A stretch of DNA of 64,000 nucleotides from Paraspadella gotoi (Eukaryota; Chaetognatha). Under the pieces are notes generated by a model. That model was given only the letters and a program-made list of their open reading frames with translations, was not told where the DNA came from and ran no database searches. The stretch spans positions 23,026,099 through 23,090,098 of the forward strand of contig CM119265.1 of NCBI GenBank assembly GCA_051294375.1, given 5' to 3'. Of the stretch, positions 43,971-56,350 are shown piece by piece. Every line of letters begins with the position of its first letter. Positions within the stretch are counted from its first letter, which is position 1. Made by a program: the position numbers and the translations under genes.

Positions 43971-45340
43971 ATGAGCATCTTTCGTCGCGCTGTAATAACT
44001 TTTGTTCAAGGTTTGAATCTCGTGCAGTTTTGTATACTCGTTTGTTTTAGGTGTGCGTGACATAACTACGCGAGAGTGGTCGGCTGGCGCACGTATCACG
44101 GGGTGTGGCGAGTATATGAATTCAGAGTTTAAGAAAGGCGGAGGAAATTTGTTTGGAGAGAAATGACTGAGACTATAAAGGGTAAGACTGGAGAAGACGC
44201 ACGATAAAGTATAAGGGACATATTTTTAGGGCAATTAGCATCACTTTATTTCGTGTGAAAATTGTGATACTTAGTTTTTGGATTCAGGTGGGGGGCGCAG
44301 ATTGAATTTGTTATTCTGATCGCAATTGCTGATTTGTCGAGCTTGGCGAATTTTATGTGGATCCCCTGGGAAGAGATAGCGGATGTATAGACGCAGGTCT
44401 TTAATATGTTGACATCTTACATCATGATCCTAATTTCTTCTTGCGAATATATTAATTGTAGTAGCAGAAACTTATCTAGTACATGAGCGTACTCTCTCCC
44501 TTATGCCCTTACGATCATTCTCGTCCGGGATGAAGAGGAGGAGGAGAGTAGCAGGAGAGAGTACATTATGAGAGAGAGAGAGAGAGAGAAGAGAGAGGAA
44601 GAAGAGATGGAGATAGCATGTAAAAGTTAAATATAATTGTTATAGCACGAAGATATATATATATGTTATAAGCGAGTCTATTAAGTGGGGCTTGGAGGCT
44701 GTTTTCTTTTTAATGAGAAGCGTACGATGTCTGCTCACTATTTGCTAACTTTGTGGGAACCTAATTGCCGTGGCCAATCTATTTTATTCTTTGTCGGTTC
44801 GATATTGCGGCTTGCCTGCATAAGCGCGTTCGTGCTGTCAGAGACTGTGTGCTGTTTCTCTAAGTCAGGCGCACCGGACCATAATTCGATTTCTCGAGGT
44901 CGGGGAAACGATTATTTTTCGTATCTATTGGTGACTCATAAGAGAGAAGTAGAGAGAGAGAGGAGTGAAGAGTTGAGGAGAGAGGAGAGAGAGGAAGTTA
45001 GAGAAGCCCATTGATGAGGAGAGTAGAGGGGGATGAGATGTACGTTTCCTCATTACGAGCGAAATAATCTAGAAGAGCACTTCTTGGTATACTTCTATCT
45101 AATGATCGGTGTCCTACCATTCCCTTTCTTTCTTACGGAGCGGTCTCTCTCATTTTTTCCCTTCATCGTCTTTCTTTCTTTCCTTCCTCTTCACGTATTT
45201 TCTCGCTTAGCTACTTTTCTCCGCTTCTACTTTTGCCCGCTCCACCGGTTTGTTTATCCTTCTTCGATCATAGCGTAGCCGAAGCTGCATAAAGCTCAAT
45301 CAAAGGCTTCTTCCGCGGCCGGGCCTCCCTTTCTTCTCTC
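43971..45340. other. Unpaired centre of palindrome 1
   Basis: Unique sequence with short GA patches (44572-44590, 44950-45000). A frame at 44685-45014 (starting MGLGGCFLFNEKRTM) includes a hydrophobic patch and ends in GA repeat; it is weak as a gene. No clear loop element was recognised. Confidence 0.45.
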
Positions 45341-46210
45341 TGCTCTTGCTCTTTCTCTTTTCCCTTCCGTCTTCGCTCTCTCTCCTATTGCTTCCTTTCT
45401 CTCTCTCCTCTCATTGCCTCTCAGTCATTACCGTTCTTTCCTTTCCTCTGGGTCTGCCTTATCCTCCTTCTCCTCCGACTCTCCCTCTCCCTCTCTCCTC
45501 TTTCTTCTTTCCTCCTTTTCCTTCGGTCTCCTCCTCCTTTCCTTTCCTTCCGTCTCCTTCTTTCCTTTCCTCTCGTCTCCTTTCTTCCTTTCTCCAACTC
45601 TCCCTCTCCCTCTTGCTTCTTCTTCTTCTCTTCTTCCTTCCTTTTTCTCCTTCGTTCTCCTCCCTCCTTTTCCTTTCCTCGTCTCCTTCTTTCCCTTTTC
45701 CTCCGACCTCTCCCTCTCCCTTCTTCCTCTTTCTTCTCTTTTCCTTCGTCTCCTTTCCTTTTCCTTTTTCCTCACGCTTCTCTTTTCTCTTCCTTCCCGA
45801 CTCTCCCTCTCTCCCTCTTTCTCTTATCCTCTTTCCTCTCGGTCTCCTCCTTCTTTTTCTTTCTTCCGCGAACTCTCCCTCTTCCTCTTATCTCTTACCT
45901 TCTTCTCTTTCCTCTTTTCCTTCGTCCCTCCTCTTCCTTTGCCCCGGCGTCCTCTTCCTGGTTCCTCCGACTCTCCCCTCTCCTCTTCTTCCTCTGTTCC
46001 TTCGTCTCCTGCCTTTCCCTTTTTCGCGCCCCGTCTCCTCTTCCTTTCCTCCAAACATCTCCCTCTTCTTCTTCTTCTTCCTCCTTTTCCTTTCCTCCTT
46101 TTCGCTTCTCTAAATTCCCTTTCGCTCTCATGCTCCTACCTTTATTCCTTTCCTCCCTCGGGGAATCTCCCTTCCTTCCTTTCCTCGCCAGTCGCTCCTC
46201 CTTTCCCCCA
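45340..46210 (+). repeat. 870-bp polypyrimidine tract
   Basis: Almost only C and T (TTCC, CTTT, CTCC blocks), with periodic CCTTCGTCTCC-like motifs. Two overlapping plus frames of 255 and 272 codons are open because a strand without purines cannot contain TAA, TAG or TGA. The left arm has only about 90 bp of the complement before the gap at 43946-43970. Confidence 0.93.
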
Positions 46211-46979
46211 AGAATTAATAAGTCGTAAGTGATGTGTCCTGTCACAGAGAGAATGCAATGACATAAAATTGCTCCGTTGATACATCGCGCAATAATGCGA
46301 TAATCGGACTAATGCGAACTCATAGCCGAAGGATCAGGATGCGTTAGATTCCGAGCCAAAAGTCATCGTCGGATTTCCAGTTGTTAGAAATGAAAAACAA
46401 ATTAAATAATAAATAAGAAGATTTGATGATAATCATATGGTTACTGAATGTGTTGTAATTAAGCCAGATAAATCTTTGTGATTGGAAGCGATTCGCGATG
46501 TAGAGAAAGTTATAATATAGTTATTAGTAGAGTGACTGTTCGTTGATTTTATGTGCGCGCAGGGTCTACGCGAGGTGAGGTTCGGCTAATAGGTATGGTG
46601 GAGATGATCACCGCCGGGGAGTGCTGTACATCACTGGTGTTATAGGTTTTTCGTTGGAATCGCGGTGAGTTCATATTCTTTTCGCGAGACTGCCGTAATA
46701 CTGGACTAGGTCGCTGTATTGCAATCGTTTACTTGTTGTCTGAGCGTTTTATTAGGCGGACGTTTCGCAACGCCGTCCAAAGAGGAAAGTTCCGGAGGAA
46801 GGAGAGAAGAGAGAGAGAGAGGAGAGAGAGGTATGAGAGAGAGAGAGAGAGCAAGATGAGAGAGTATGAGAGAGAGATGAGCAGAGGAGAGAGCGCAGAG
46901 AGAGAGAACGAGAGAGTTAGCTATAGATGAGCGAATAATACCATTCGCGGACAATAAACGCGCTGAGACAAAGGGCGGA

Positions 46980-47900
46980 ACAAGTGGGAAGAATTTCACG
47001 CTCGGCCGAAAACCGAGAAATCGAACCGAAAAGAGAATACCGCGCGGAACGAAAAGGGTGGAGTGGGGAGAAAGGGAAGGAAAGGAAAAACGAGGATATT
47101 CTTGTGATTGGATTGTTAATGAGCGAAGACAAAGGACTATTTAGGGTTTTGGCAGTCGGGCATACCCGGGCAGTGGGAATGTTGGGTTTAGTGTCTGTTA
47201 CGCTTCATGTTGCAGTATGATTAGGCGTTTTTGTGGAAGATACAGCCGGTCTTGGTGGACGTGTGAAGGAAGAAAAAAATGCACAGCTGTTAAGAAGGCG
47301 ACAGAGTAGGGTACAGAGTCCAATTTTAAACAGGGGATGGAGAAAATATGAGTTCGGGCACTTGAATAAATTAGTTAAGTATATACGGCAATTTATATAA
47401 AGCAATACTATTATTATCTATTTTCTATACACATATTTCCTTTTGAATGATATATATTACTATGTTTTTTTCGACATGAAGAGTGTCGTTATATATAACG
47501 GGAAATAAAATAGTTTCGAAAGGACAAGAGCATATGTCTCCAGTTGGTAATAGTTTGGCGCAGGTAGAAGGGTCGGCAGTTACAACAATTCGTCATACAT
47601 GTGAATAAAAAACTATAAGGATGGGTGCAAAGTAGATCTGGGAACATGTAGCACTAGACCGGCGGAGAAATGATTAGAGCATGGTGAGAAAGATGGCATG
47701 GTTGAATAGGAGGGAGGGGGGGACAACGAAGGAAGACGAAAAGCGTATGGAGCCTGACTTGACTTTTTTTTTTTGCTTTGAGTCTGAAGGGAAAAAAGAA
47801 AGTTCGAGGGCAGCTACAGAGGGATCAAACGGTGGAGGTCATTATGAAAACCCGGATTGTAGGGTTAAAAGGAATTTGAGGTGTGCAAAAGGGCTAGGGA
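46980..47900 (-). repeat. Inverted, degraded copy of the 0.75-kb unit
   Basis: Complement of 42545-43327: CCTAAATAGTCC, TGCCCGGGTATGCCCGACTG, ACCTGCGCCAACTAT and CCGGGTTTTCATAA landmarks occur in reverse order. There are many small indels. Short ORFs inside are not credible. Confidence 0.88.
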
Positions 47901-50469
47901 TAAAAGATCATTAGGGGGAAGGAAAACCGCTACTAGAGGAGAAATGATAAGGATAAAGAAAAAGAAATGATAAGTAAAACACAGAGAAGAAGAAGAGATG
48001 ATGATAAGAACTATGGACGATAATAAAAGAGAAAGAATAGGAAAGTTAATGAATTAAAGAAAAGATAGAACTAAAGAAGGTAATATAGAATTTTAGACAA
48101 ATATATGAGTTAAATAAATAAAAGAGAGAAGAAAAGAAAGAAAATGAAAGAAACAACGAATCATTTCAAAAAGTCCGTTGAAAAGTCCAGTAAAAGTCCT
48201 GAGCGAGTGTCATGGCCCAGCCCTTGACTCCTCATGATGATTCGCGGCGGCGGATATCCTGATTTGGGCCGAGCATTTCGTCTTTATGTTCTCGAGGTCG
48301 CCCGCGCTCGGCGCGTATGAGAGCCGGGCGCAGTCCACACCATCTCGATTCTCGGGACTATCATTTATTTTTCACATTGTAGTGGCCGCTGGGCCGTATA
48401 TCTATAGCATAAGAATCTCCCCTCTTACTCGTCTCTAGCAATCTGTCTCTCGCGTCTCGTCTCTCGTGCGTTCGCTCGTCTCCGTTCTTTTCGTTGTTCC
48501 GTTCTTGTTCTGTTGTTTCTGTTTCGCTTTCTCTCTCTCCTCTTCAGAGTTGTTATTTCTCGTCCCTCTCTTGATCAGTCAGCGTTCTCCTTCTCTCTTT
48601 CTGCTTTTCACATATCTTCCTCGCTCACTACTTTCTATTCTCTCAACATCTCCTGATCCTAACTTCTCTTCTCCTCACCTTCTTCCTCTTCCTCCGAGTC
48701 CTTTATCGAGGCGAGCTCGCGTCAGCTCATCTCAAATGTCTTTTCAACATTTCTTATTTTATATATATATTAAAACTTAACGAATTTTTTCCATAACAGC
48801 CTTTCTTTCTCTTTTCCCATTCCAATGATCTCACTTCTGTGGTTTTTCCCTGGATGGCTCGGACGTTTTTCTTTCGCTCTAAAAGTAATGCTTGGGCCGT
48901 TTCGAAAATGATTCCTGTAGCTATTTCCTGTCTTTCTTTCACTTTCTGTCTCTCTCACAGTTCTCTTCTCGCTTCCTCTTTCTCTAAGTTAGTCTCTTTA
49001 CCGCTATAAGTCATCGCTTGACTCACTTGCTCTACCGGTGTCTCCTTCGCACCGTTTTTTCCTCTACTCTGATCCCGCGTTACTAATTGATCTATATGGG
49101 TTTGTGACTTTCCCAAAGTTTTTACGAGCGCTCCAAAGAACGTTCCTGATCCACTCCTGAATTGGATTTCTACTTTTTCTATAACCATTCAATTGACGCT
49201 CTTTTTCTCTATTCATGCCCTCATTCTTGCGTCTTTAAAACCTGCTCGTCTCTTCTCCCCGGTCCTCTCGCCCCGTGAGCTACTGTCCCCATCTTTGCCC
49301 CCTCCCAAATTTCAGAAATCTTCGCGATAAGAAACAAAAGAGCAAAAGGTTGAAATCCTTTCAATTTTCCTTCTACTACAACTTCACTCGGAGTCTCGAT
49401 CCGGTCGAGGAGAAATGAATAATTTGAAAGAGAACGCAATTTTGTCGAAGGACTCAATGCTTGGTATGAGTATCTCTCGAAGAGGTTGAGAGAACAGAGA
49501 GAGTAGGGTGTATGAAATCTGGTGTTAAGAGGAAAAGTGTGATCTAATTGGGGTTTTGGGAGTTCAGGAGTAAAAGGTAGGTATTAAGGGGAAGTGAGGA
49601 CTGGGAAGGGTTTTTCAATGACATGCGAGGTGAAAAATAAGGGCAAACGTAAAAACTATGGCGACCTAATCTTCTTTGTTGTTCTGCAGATCGAAACGTG
49701 TCGAATTAATTCTAGCTCTAAATCGTGCTGATAGCCTCGTACCCGTTGTAAAGTTATATTTGCAGCAGCGAGCTGTCTTTACTTTTATATTCTTAGAAAA
49801 CATTTGTCATAACTCTAACTATGATAATCAATAAATAGTATGTACGGAAGAGTATGATATATTAGTTAGAGAATCATCGTAGATGAACATAATAATGTAC
49901 TTTTTTCTGCTTAGCCACGAACGCTTGAGTATATATAACTAAAGAAAAACAAATTTGTTCGCTGAGACGGCGTCCAGTTCGCTCTAAATCTTTTTTCGTT
50001 TCTGTAATATATCACTTTTTGTTTCATCTTTTCTCTCATTAATTATGGAAAAGTATTTTACATCAATTGTTTCTACTTTAAAAGAGAGGAAGGGCAAGGG
50101 CCAGACATCACATGTATATCATTCTCTCTGCGGTGCTTCTTCTCACCCTCCTCTCTCTGCGTCCGCATTCAGAATGTTTGATCTGTCTTTCTTTCTCTCG
50201 CTCTCTCTCTCTGGCTCTCTAAAGAAAAAACAACATTGTACATGTTTATAATGAAACATATTACTCATTCGATTCAATTAGCTTTCCCTCTCACCCCATA
50301 AATGCCGTTTCAATGTCATGTGGTATTGTTCACCTTATCCTTTTATTTCGCATTACACTTTCTTCGCTTTCTCTAGTTCTATCTGGCTCGCATCCTGCCG
50401 ACACAATTTTCATGGAACATCGCTTCATCCAAAAAAAAAGGAAAAAAAAAGAAATATTGTGAATTTTTT

Positions 50470-53080
50470 TAGAAAAGATTTAACGTGAACAGATCTTCGT
50501 GAGATGGAAACCCAGATGGACGGATGTGAGATTCCGACAGACGCTGTGACGATGAAAAAAATACAGCTGAAGACTCGAGCCGAGCGTGGGGGCGGCACGG
50601 GAGGGGAGGGGTACTGGTCGAATTGAATCACGAGGTCGCAGGAGAGAGGGGGTGGCGTGAAGCTCGGTAAGGAGTGAAGCGCACGTTGAGAGGAGGGGAC
50701 GGAGAGACATTGGGGAGGAGTGGATTCCGCTGATGATGAATGTCATGATGCTGGTCCGGAGAAGCCGGAAAAAAAGGCGAGGGCTAAAAAGTGCTCCGTG
50801 ATCGATGAGCGAAGGGTGAAATGAGTTTGACAGTGTGTGTGTGTGAAGAGAGAGAGAGAGGGAGAGGGAGAGAAAGAGAAAAGAGAGGGGAAAATGTGAT
50901 GTTGTGTGGTATGGTATGGCAGCTGTAAATGCAGTTGTTTTTCGAGTAAAAGATAAAACATGTGAAAGAAAGAAAAAAAGAACAGAATCAAAGCTTCTCA
51001 ATTGAGAATTAGTCGACTCACATAAAGGAGATCGATGGATTAATTGAAAGATAAAAGTGTTTTTACAGAATATTTTTTAAAGATCTTTTTAAAAGCAGAG
51101 AACGATGCGTGACGTAAATTCGAGTTTAATGAACCATAATGTACGAATAATCGTCGGCCATTTATGATCTTCTGTCACACTGCTTTCCGTACATTTTTTC
51201 TGCTCTCTCTCTCCTGCGTCTCTCTCTCTCTCTCTTCTCGTCCTCTGACTCGGTCGCTGCTCTACTGCTTCTTAGCTCTCGTTAAAGAAGGCTCATACTC
51301 GCCTATCTGTCGGCTTGCTCTATGTTAAGGTTCGACTCTGCAGGTACTAAACGCTCTTCACGCTCTCAAATCTCTAAGTCACGACTGCTAGGCTGGCAGC
51401 CGTTTCCCAGGAAAGCTCTTAATAAGAACCTATAGAAGAACTTCAGTCGGAAATACGGACTCTCGGTCTCACTGTATAATCAATATTAATCAGAAAGTCC
51501 GTGCGTCACTTCGGCGGTGAGAGAGAGAGGAGAGGAGGAGGAGGGGAGAGGCATTTTCACAAGCACGGAAAAAACAGAAAACAAAAATCATTCTAAAAAA
51601 AAAGGCGGGGCGAGACCGCAGAGTTCAACAACGAAACTTATAAGAAAACAAAACTTAGCCGAGAGCAGAATCGGGCGGCAAACACACAACTCTTTTGTAA
51701 GTTCTACACGGAATGTGCTAAGTTCTTTGCGGCGAATATCGTCCGCAAGCGGCTATTTGTCATCGAATAGCGAATTTGAACCTCAACTTTTTCAATAGTC
51801 TTACGAACACCTAATTTGCCTCCTTTGCTATGTAAGCAGAAGAAGAGAGAGAGAGTATTTGTAGTTAAGTAGAGTAGAAAGAAAGAGATAAGTAGAGAGA
51901 GAGATCCTTTAACGCCTCTCTCCGTTTTCTACATTCCTTCCATCGTTCTTCTTCTTTTTCCTTCTCTTTTCTTTCTTTCCTCTTTCTTCCTCTTCTTTCT
52001 TCTCTAAGCCTCAGAACAAGATTCAATATCCCAGTTACTCCGACTCACGTTGTTTAATTTTTTCCTTATTTGGATAAAAGATGTTTTTTCCGTATACCAT
52101 TTTTCATTCTTTCCGACTCGTCTACTTGTTCGCTACGCGTCTACTCTCTCTCTCTACTCTGTTTTTTTGTTTCCTTCTCGTACTTCTCTCTTCTTCTCTC
52201 TCTCTCGCTCCTTTCTTTCTTTGCTGTTCTTTCTTTTCTTTGCTTTGGGCTTTCTTTCTTTCTATTTTTTCTTTGCTTTCTTTCTATTTTTTCCTTTCAT
52301 TTTTTCATATTGTTGGTTGTTGCAATACTGCAGCCTCTGTCTCTCTCATCTCTCGTCTCTCTCTCTCTTCTCTCTGCTCTCGTCTCCTCTCTCCTCTCTC
52401 TCTCTCGTCCTCTTCTCTCTCTTTCATCGTTCCAGGAGGGGCTTTATGAGGCATACGCCATGTCCGATTTTCCAGCCCGAGGAGAAGACAATTGACTTAA
52501 TGATCTAATTCAGAGCTGCTTATTGCAACTCAATTGAGAGAAAAAAAAAAGAAAGAGAGAAAGAGAATAAAAAAGGATTAGAGAGGATGGGATAAAAATA
52601 GAGAGGATGATAGAATAGAGAGGAGGGGAGAGAGGATGGAGAGATAGTAGTTAAGATAATGGCGCGTAATCACACAAAAAAAACAAAAACAAACAAACAG
52701 CTTTAAAAACTTAATGAAGTTTAGTGCCGAGATTTTCTTTTTGATATGCACGAGTTATAAAGCGGAGCTTTAGGCGTGCAGGCAAAAATGCGAATCTAAT
52801 CAGGTGCGACGAGCGCTAATTTTTTGTTTATTCAACGATTAATTCGTATGAGGTCGATAACAGTCAAATTATTACTGTATGGCAAATTATAGAATTTTTG
52901 TAGGGGCGTTTAAAGCCGGAAAATAATTTGAGAAAGGCTTTTTAGAGAATTTGCAATTTATTTTATTATTTTATTTTTTTTTTTTACAATAAAATATCAG
53001 TCTTTTATACAACAAGCAATATAACGGCTGTGTCGTTTCACGAAACATTTATAGTTATCGTTCGGTTATTTTTAAAGCTT
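50470..53080. other. Mixed low-complexity and AT-rich DNA
   Basis: Contains GA/GT patches (50835-50885), a pyrimidine-rich tract with degraded CT repeats (52100-52440) and AT-rich ends. ORFs in 52050-52508 are pyrimidine-tract artefacts. A frame at 51517-51798 ends in ..NVLSSLRRISSASGYLSSN.. but starts in a GA repeat and has no ATG. Confidence 0.45.
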
Positions 53081-53083
53081 TGA

Positions 53084-53371
53084 ATGCCGTTTTACACTGA
53101 AAATCTTCAATTGTGTCACCTCTCACAGTTAATAAAACATCAACGAAATAAGAAAAGAATCCGGCCTAATGTTCAAAAGGCGCTGGCAACCTTTTCTGCA
53201 AAGACGAAAAAAGCAATAGCAGAAAAGGCGTCGGATCTAAACATCGCAAATACCGGAATGAAAATAAAAAAAACATCACAGCGGATGTGGGAGCCCGCGC
53301 CAGTAAAGGCGAGAGAGAGAGAGAGAGACGATGAGAGAGGAGAGAGAGAGGAGAGAGGAGAAGAGAGATGA
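53084..53371 (+). CDS. Hypothetical Lys-rich ORF ending in a GA repeat
   Basis: Starts at ATG, reads ..KHQRNKKRIRPNVQKALATF.. and ..KAIAEKASDLNIANTGMKIK.., then runs into (GA)n giving Arg/Glu repeats. The first 75 codons have mixed composition with several Lys and Ala. No motif was recognised. The GA part is unlikely to be coding; a donor just before it would be expected but none stands out. Confidence 0.25.
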   Translation: MPFYTENLQLCHLSQLIKHQRNKKRIRPNVQKALATFSAKTKKAIAEKASDLNIANTGMKIKKTSQRMWEPAPVKARERERDDERGEREERGEER

Positions 53372-53429
53372 GTCTCGGGTGTTTTTCTCGGCTGAAAATT
53401 TGTTCGATAAACATCGACGGAAGAATAAC

Positions 53430-53945
53430 GATCTCGGGGCGACTTCATTTTGTTGGCGGCGCTGCGGCGCACATGCAACTGGCCGGTGCGGGTAGAGTGC
53501 CCGGACTGCTGCGTGCGGAGTGTGCAGGCGCGAGGTAAGGGAGCGTTTTTGGCTGTGACGCGCAACAGTCGCGCCCCGGGAGTTTCTGCTAAGCCGGCGA
53601 TGGCACTCAAATGTGTAGTAGGGCATAGCGTACGGTAATTGGTGGCGGAGGCGGAACGCGACGTTGCGGTCGGCGTCGGCGTCGGCAAGGCGCAGGGGCG
53701 ACTGAAGGGCGTTGTCTGCAGGCGGCTGTGGGGACTGCAACTGCGGCGTGAAGCGGCCTGGGCGGCGGCGCTTAACTTGCGGTTTATGGTTCGGGGAATC
53801 CCAGGTAATTAGAATTCGAGTTTGTGGTGCACTTTTTTTTTTTTTTTTTTTTTTTGGCACAGAGAGGCGTCATCTGAAGGAGAGAGAGGCCGCAGGCAAG
53901 GGGTTCGAGGGTCGGGCGTTGTTTTGACGGAATAGTTCGCTTTGG
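53430..53945. other. GC-rich, CpG-dense patch
   Basis: Many CpG and GCGGC motifs, a donor-like GCGCGAG|GTAAGG at about 53533, and a 20-nt-plus T run at 53831-53855. Frames on both strands are open, as expected from composition; plus strand reads LRRTCNWPVRVECPDCC before the donor-like site. It may be a CpG island with a first exon. Confidence 0.4.
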
Positions 53946-54062
53946 CGGGCTATTCTGTGCGGCGCAATTCTGTGCGGGGAATTCTGTGGCGGTGCAATTC
54001 TGTCTTGTGGCGTGGGCAGATTCTGTGCGGGCAAATCCTCGGCGGGCAATTCTTGGGCGAAT
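53945..54062 (+). repeat. Short irregular tandem repeat
   Basis: GGCGGGCAATTCTGTGCGG-like units about 17 bp long, six to seven copies with indels (GGCGCAATTCTGTGC, GGGGAATTCTGTGGC, GGTGCAATTCTGTC). Confidence 0.8.
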
Positions 54063-54600
54063 CTTTAACGATTGTCGGTTCGATTAATGGTGATATGAAT
54101 TTCGAAAATAAAACTTTATTTAGTTTTGTATATTTTATATTATATTAGGTGAAGTAAATATATATGAGTCTGGTACATAAACAATATATTTTAGGGAGGG
54201 CTTTCCAACGTAGAACAGTAGTTTGTAAATAGTAGGTAAATATATGTTGATTTAAAAAGGTTTAGTAATTTCTTTGAATAGTATTCTAGGATATTTTTGA
54301 TGTCTCGCTGCTAGACATGGATGTCAGCGATCGTAAACTGTAAACATCGGGAAGAGCGATCAACAATGAGAAAAGGAAAGACGCCAAAGAGGAGAGAGAA
54401 ATTCAGAGAAAGGGAAGAGAATGAAGGAAAGAGTCAGCAAACATAATATGGAACCAAAAGCAGATTCGGAAAATATTTGAATCCGTCTGCATGGTGGCAA
54501 AGGAATATCCAAAACAAGATCTGAAGCGACGACGACGACAGACGACGACGACAGTGACGAACGAGCGACGACAAAGAAGTCGGTCGAGGAAAAAGAAACA
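54063..54600. other. AT-rich stretch
   Basis: No recognised gene. A short (CGA)n patch lies at 54525-54560. Confidence 0.5.
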
Positions 54601-56110
54601 AACAATTAGGTGCGAACGAAAAGATAAGGAGGAAAAATGAAAGAATCTCTGAGGAAAGAAAAAAGAAATAGAGAAAAAAAAGGAATATCAAGAAAGAAGA
54701 TTGAATTAGAGAAAGAAAAAGGTAGAATATTGGAAGGATACAATGAGCCGAGAAAAAAAAGAAAAAGAAAGAAAGAAAAAAAGAAAAAGAAGAAGAAAAG
54801 AAAAGAAAAGTAAAGAAAAGAAAAGAAAAGAAAAGAAAAGAAGAAAAGAATAAAGAAAAAATAGAAAGAAGAAAACTCACGCGAGTAGCGCGATAGTAGC
54901 GAAATTCGTGAAGTGGAACGAGCCTGGCTGACAGATGGGGCAAGAAAAGAGTATGGGGGGAAGAGGAAAAGAGAAAAGAAGGAGGGGAGGAAAGAAAAGA
55001 AAATAAAGGAGGAAAGTGAAAGGTAAAAAGGAAAACTAAAGAGACATAGGAGGACAGAAAGTAAAAGGGATGAAATAAACGGAGGAATGGAGGAAAGGAA
55101 GAAAGTAAACAAGACAAAAGGAGGAATGAAAGGAAAAGGAAGAATGAATGATAAACAATGATAAACTCGGTTCCGTTGCAATTAAAGGCTAATGCTCAAA
55201 AACGCATCAAACGAATTCAAGAAATACATACGATACTTGGATGAACAGGTTCCGAAGACTCTACGGTGTCGCGGGGAAGAACGACTAATAGGAAACATGC
55301 AAAAATCACATGTGGGACGATTGGGCGAGGTGTAGGGAGAGTCCCGAACAAACTGTGCTGAGGATTGGAGGAGGAAAACGAAAAAAAAAAGAAAGCAGCC
55401 GGCCAACGAGTTATTATTCTTACTCGACGAGTTTGGTTGACTGGAAGACGTCGGACAAAAGTGGAGAGAATGAAGGAAAGAAGGAAAAGGCGCTGAAGGG
55501 AGGTTAATAGAAGGCGGGACATTTGGAGAGAAAAGTATAGAAGGGAAAGGGAAAAGGAGATGGGAAGGAAAATGGGAAGTGATGGAAAGAATGAGCGGGA
55601 AGAGAAAAAGGAAAAGGAAAGTATAAAAGGAGAGGAAAGGGACAGGAGAGGAGGAAAAAGAAAGGGGAGGAAAAGTTGATTGATGAAAGAATGAAGGAAA
55701 GAAAGGAAAAGGAAAATGGCAGAGGAAAGGGAAAGGAGAGGGAAAGAAAAAGGGAAGAAAGAAAAGAAAGGAAATGAAAAAAGAGAGGGGAGGAAAAGGG
55801 GATAATGGAAGAAGGGTGAGGAAAGGAATGGAAATGGAAAAGGGAAGGAAAGCGGAAAGGAAAGGAAAGGAAATAAAAGGAAAGGGAAAGGAAAGAAAGA
55901 GGAAATGGGGGAAAAAGGGGGGAAAGGAAAGGAAAGGAAATTGAAATTGAAAGGAAAGAAAGGAAAGGAAAGAAAAGAGGAGGAAAAAGGGTGATGGAAG
56001 AATGAGGGAAAGGCAAAAGGAAAGAAAAGTAAAGGAGAGGAGAGGAGAGCAAAGAAAGGAAAGGGAAAGAAAGGAAAGGGAAAGAAAAGAAAAGAAAAAA
56101 AGAAAAAAAA
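54600..56110 (+). repeat. 1.5-kb purine tract
   Basis: Almost entirely A and G, with (GAAA)n at 54770-54860 and GGAAAGGAAA blocks at 55800-56110; a mixed piece lies at about 54880-54940 and 55160-55480. On the minus strand three frames are open together over 180-391 codons (55182-56357, 55217-56377, 55504-56052), all Phe/Ser/Pro/Leu-rich. That is the signature of a pyrimidine strand, not of genes. Confidence 0.93.
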
Positions 56111-56129
56111 GTAATTTTCGATTTCTTCG

Positions 56130-56350
56130 GAAGAAATCTTGTGGCGCCGGTCTGCGGCGGCGTCGGGCGTCAGGCGGACTGCTGGGCGGACTGCGCTTGG
56201 CGGCGTGCAGCGGGCGACTGCGGCTTCGGCTTGCGGCGTCAGCGGCTGGCGGCGACTGAGGGCCTCGGCCGCGGTTTGCGGCGGGCGCGCAACTCGAATC
56301 GGACGGGCGTCTGCGATTTGGAAAGTTCCTGGGCGTGCGTCCAAAATCCG
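56130..56350. other. GC-rich CGGC patch
   Basis: Rich in GGCGGC and GCGGCT motifs, with irregular spacing. It ends the purine tract and is composition-wise like 53430-53945. No frame can be preferred. Confidence 0.5.

Larger units (their letters stand above)
39690..50466. repeat. Imperfect palindrome 1 (about 10.8 kb)
   Basis: The left arm (39690-43945) and right arm (about 45340-50466, reversed) match at many points: 39842-39886 with 50213-50258; 40343-40363 with 49691-49711; 40590-40615 with 49315-49345; 42545-42660 with 47795-47915; 43700-43730 with 46350-46380; 43826-43847 with 46215-46234. Landmark coordinates sum to about 90055-90095 for most pairs. The left arm is clean and the right arm carries dense small indels. 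The centre (43971-45340) is unpaired. Confidence 0.88.

Noticed and set aside
45346-46232. Two overlapping plus-strand ORFs of 255 and 272 codons
   Set aside because: Same pyrimidine-tract artefact, in an indel-rich palindrome arm.
47681-47914. 77-codon ORF with ATG
   Set aside because: It lies in the degraded inverted copy of the 0.75-kb unit; the clean copy does not keep this frame.
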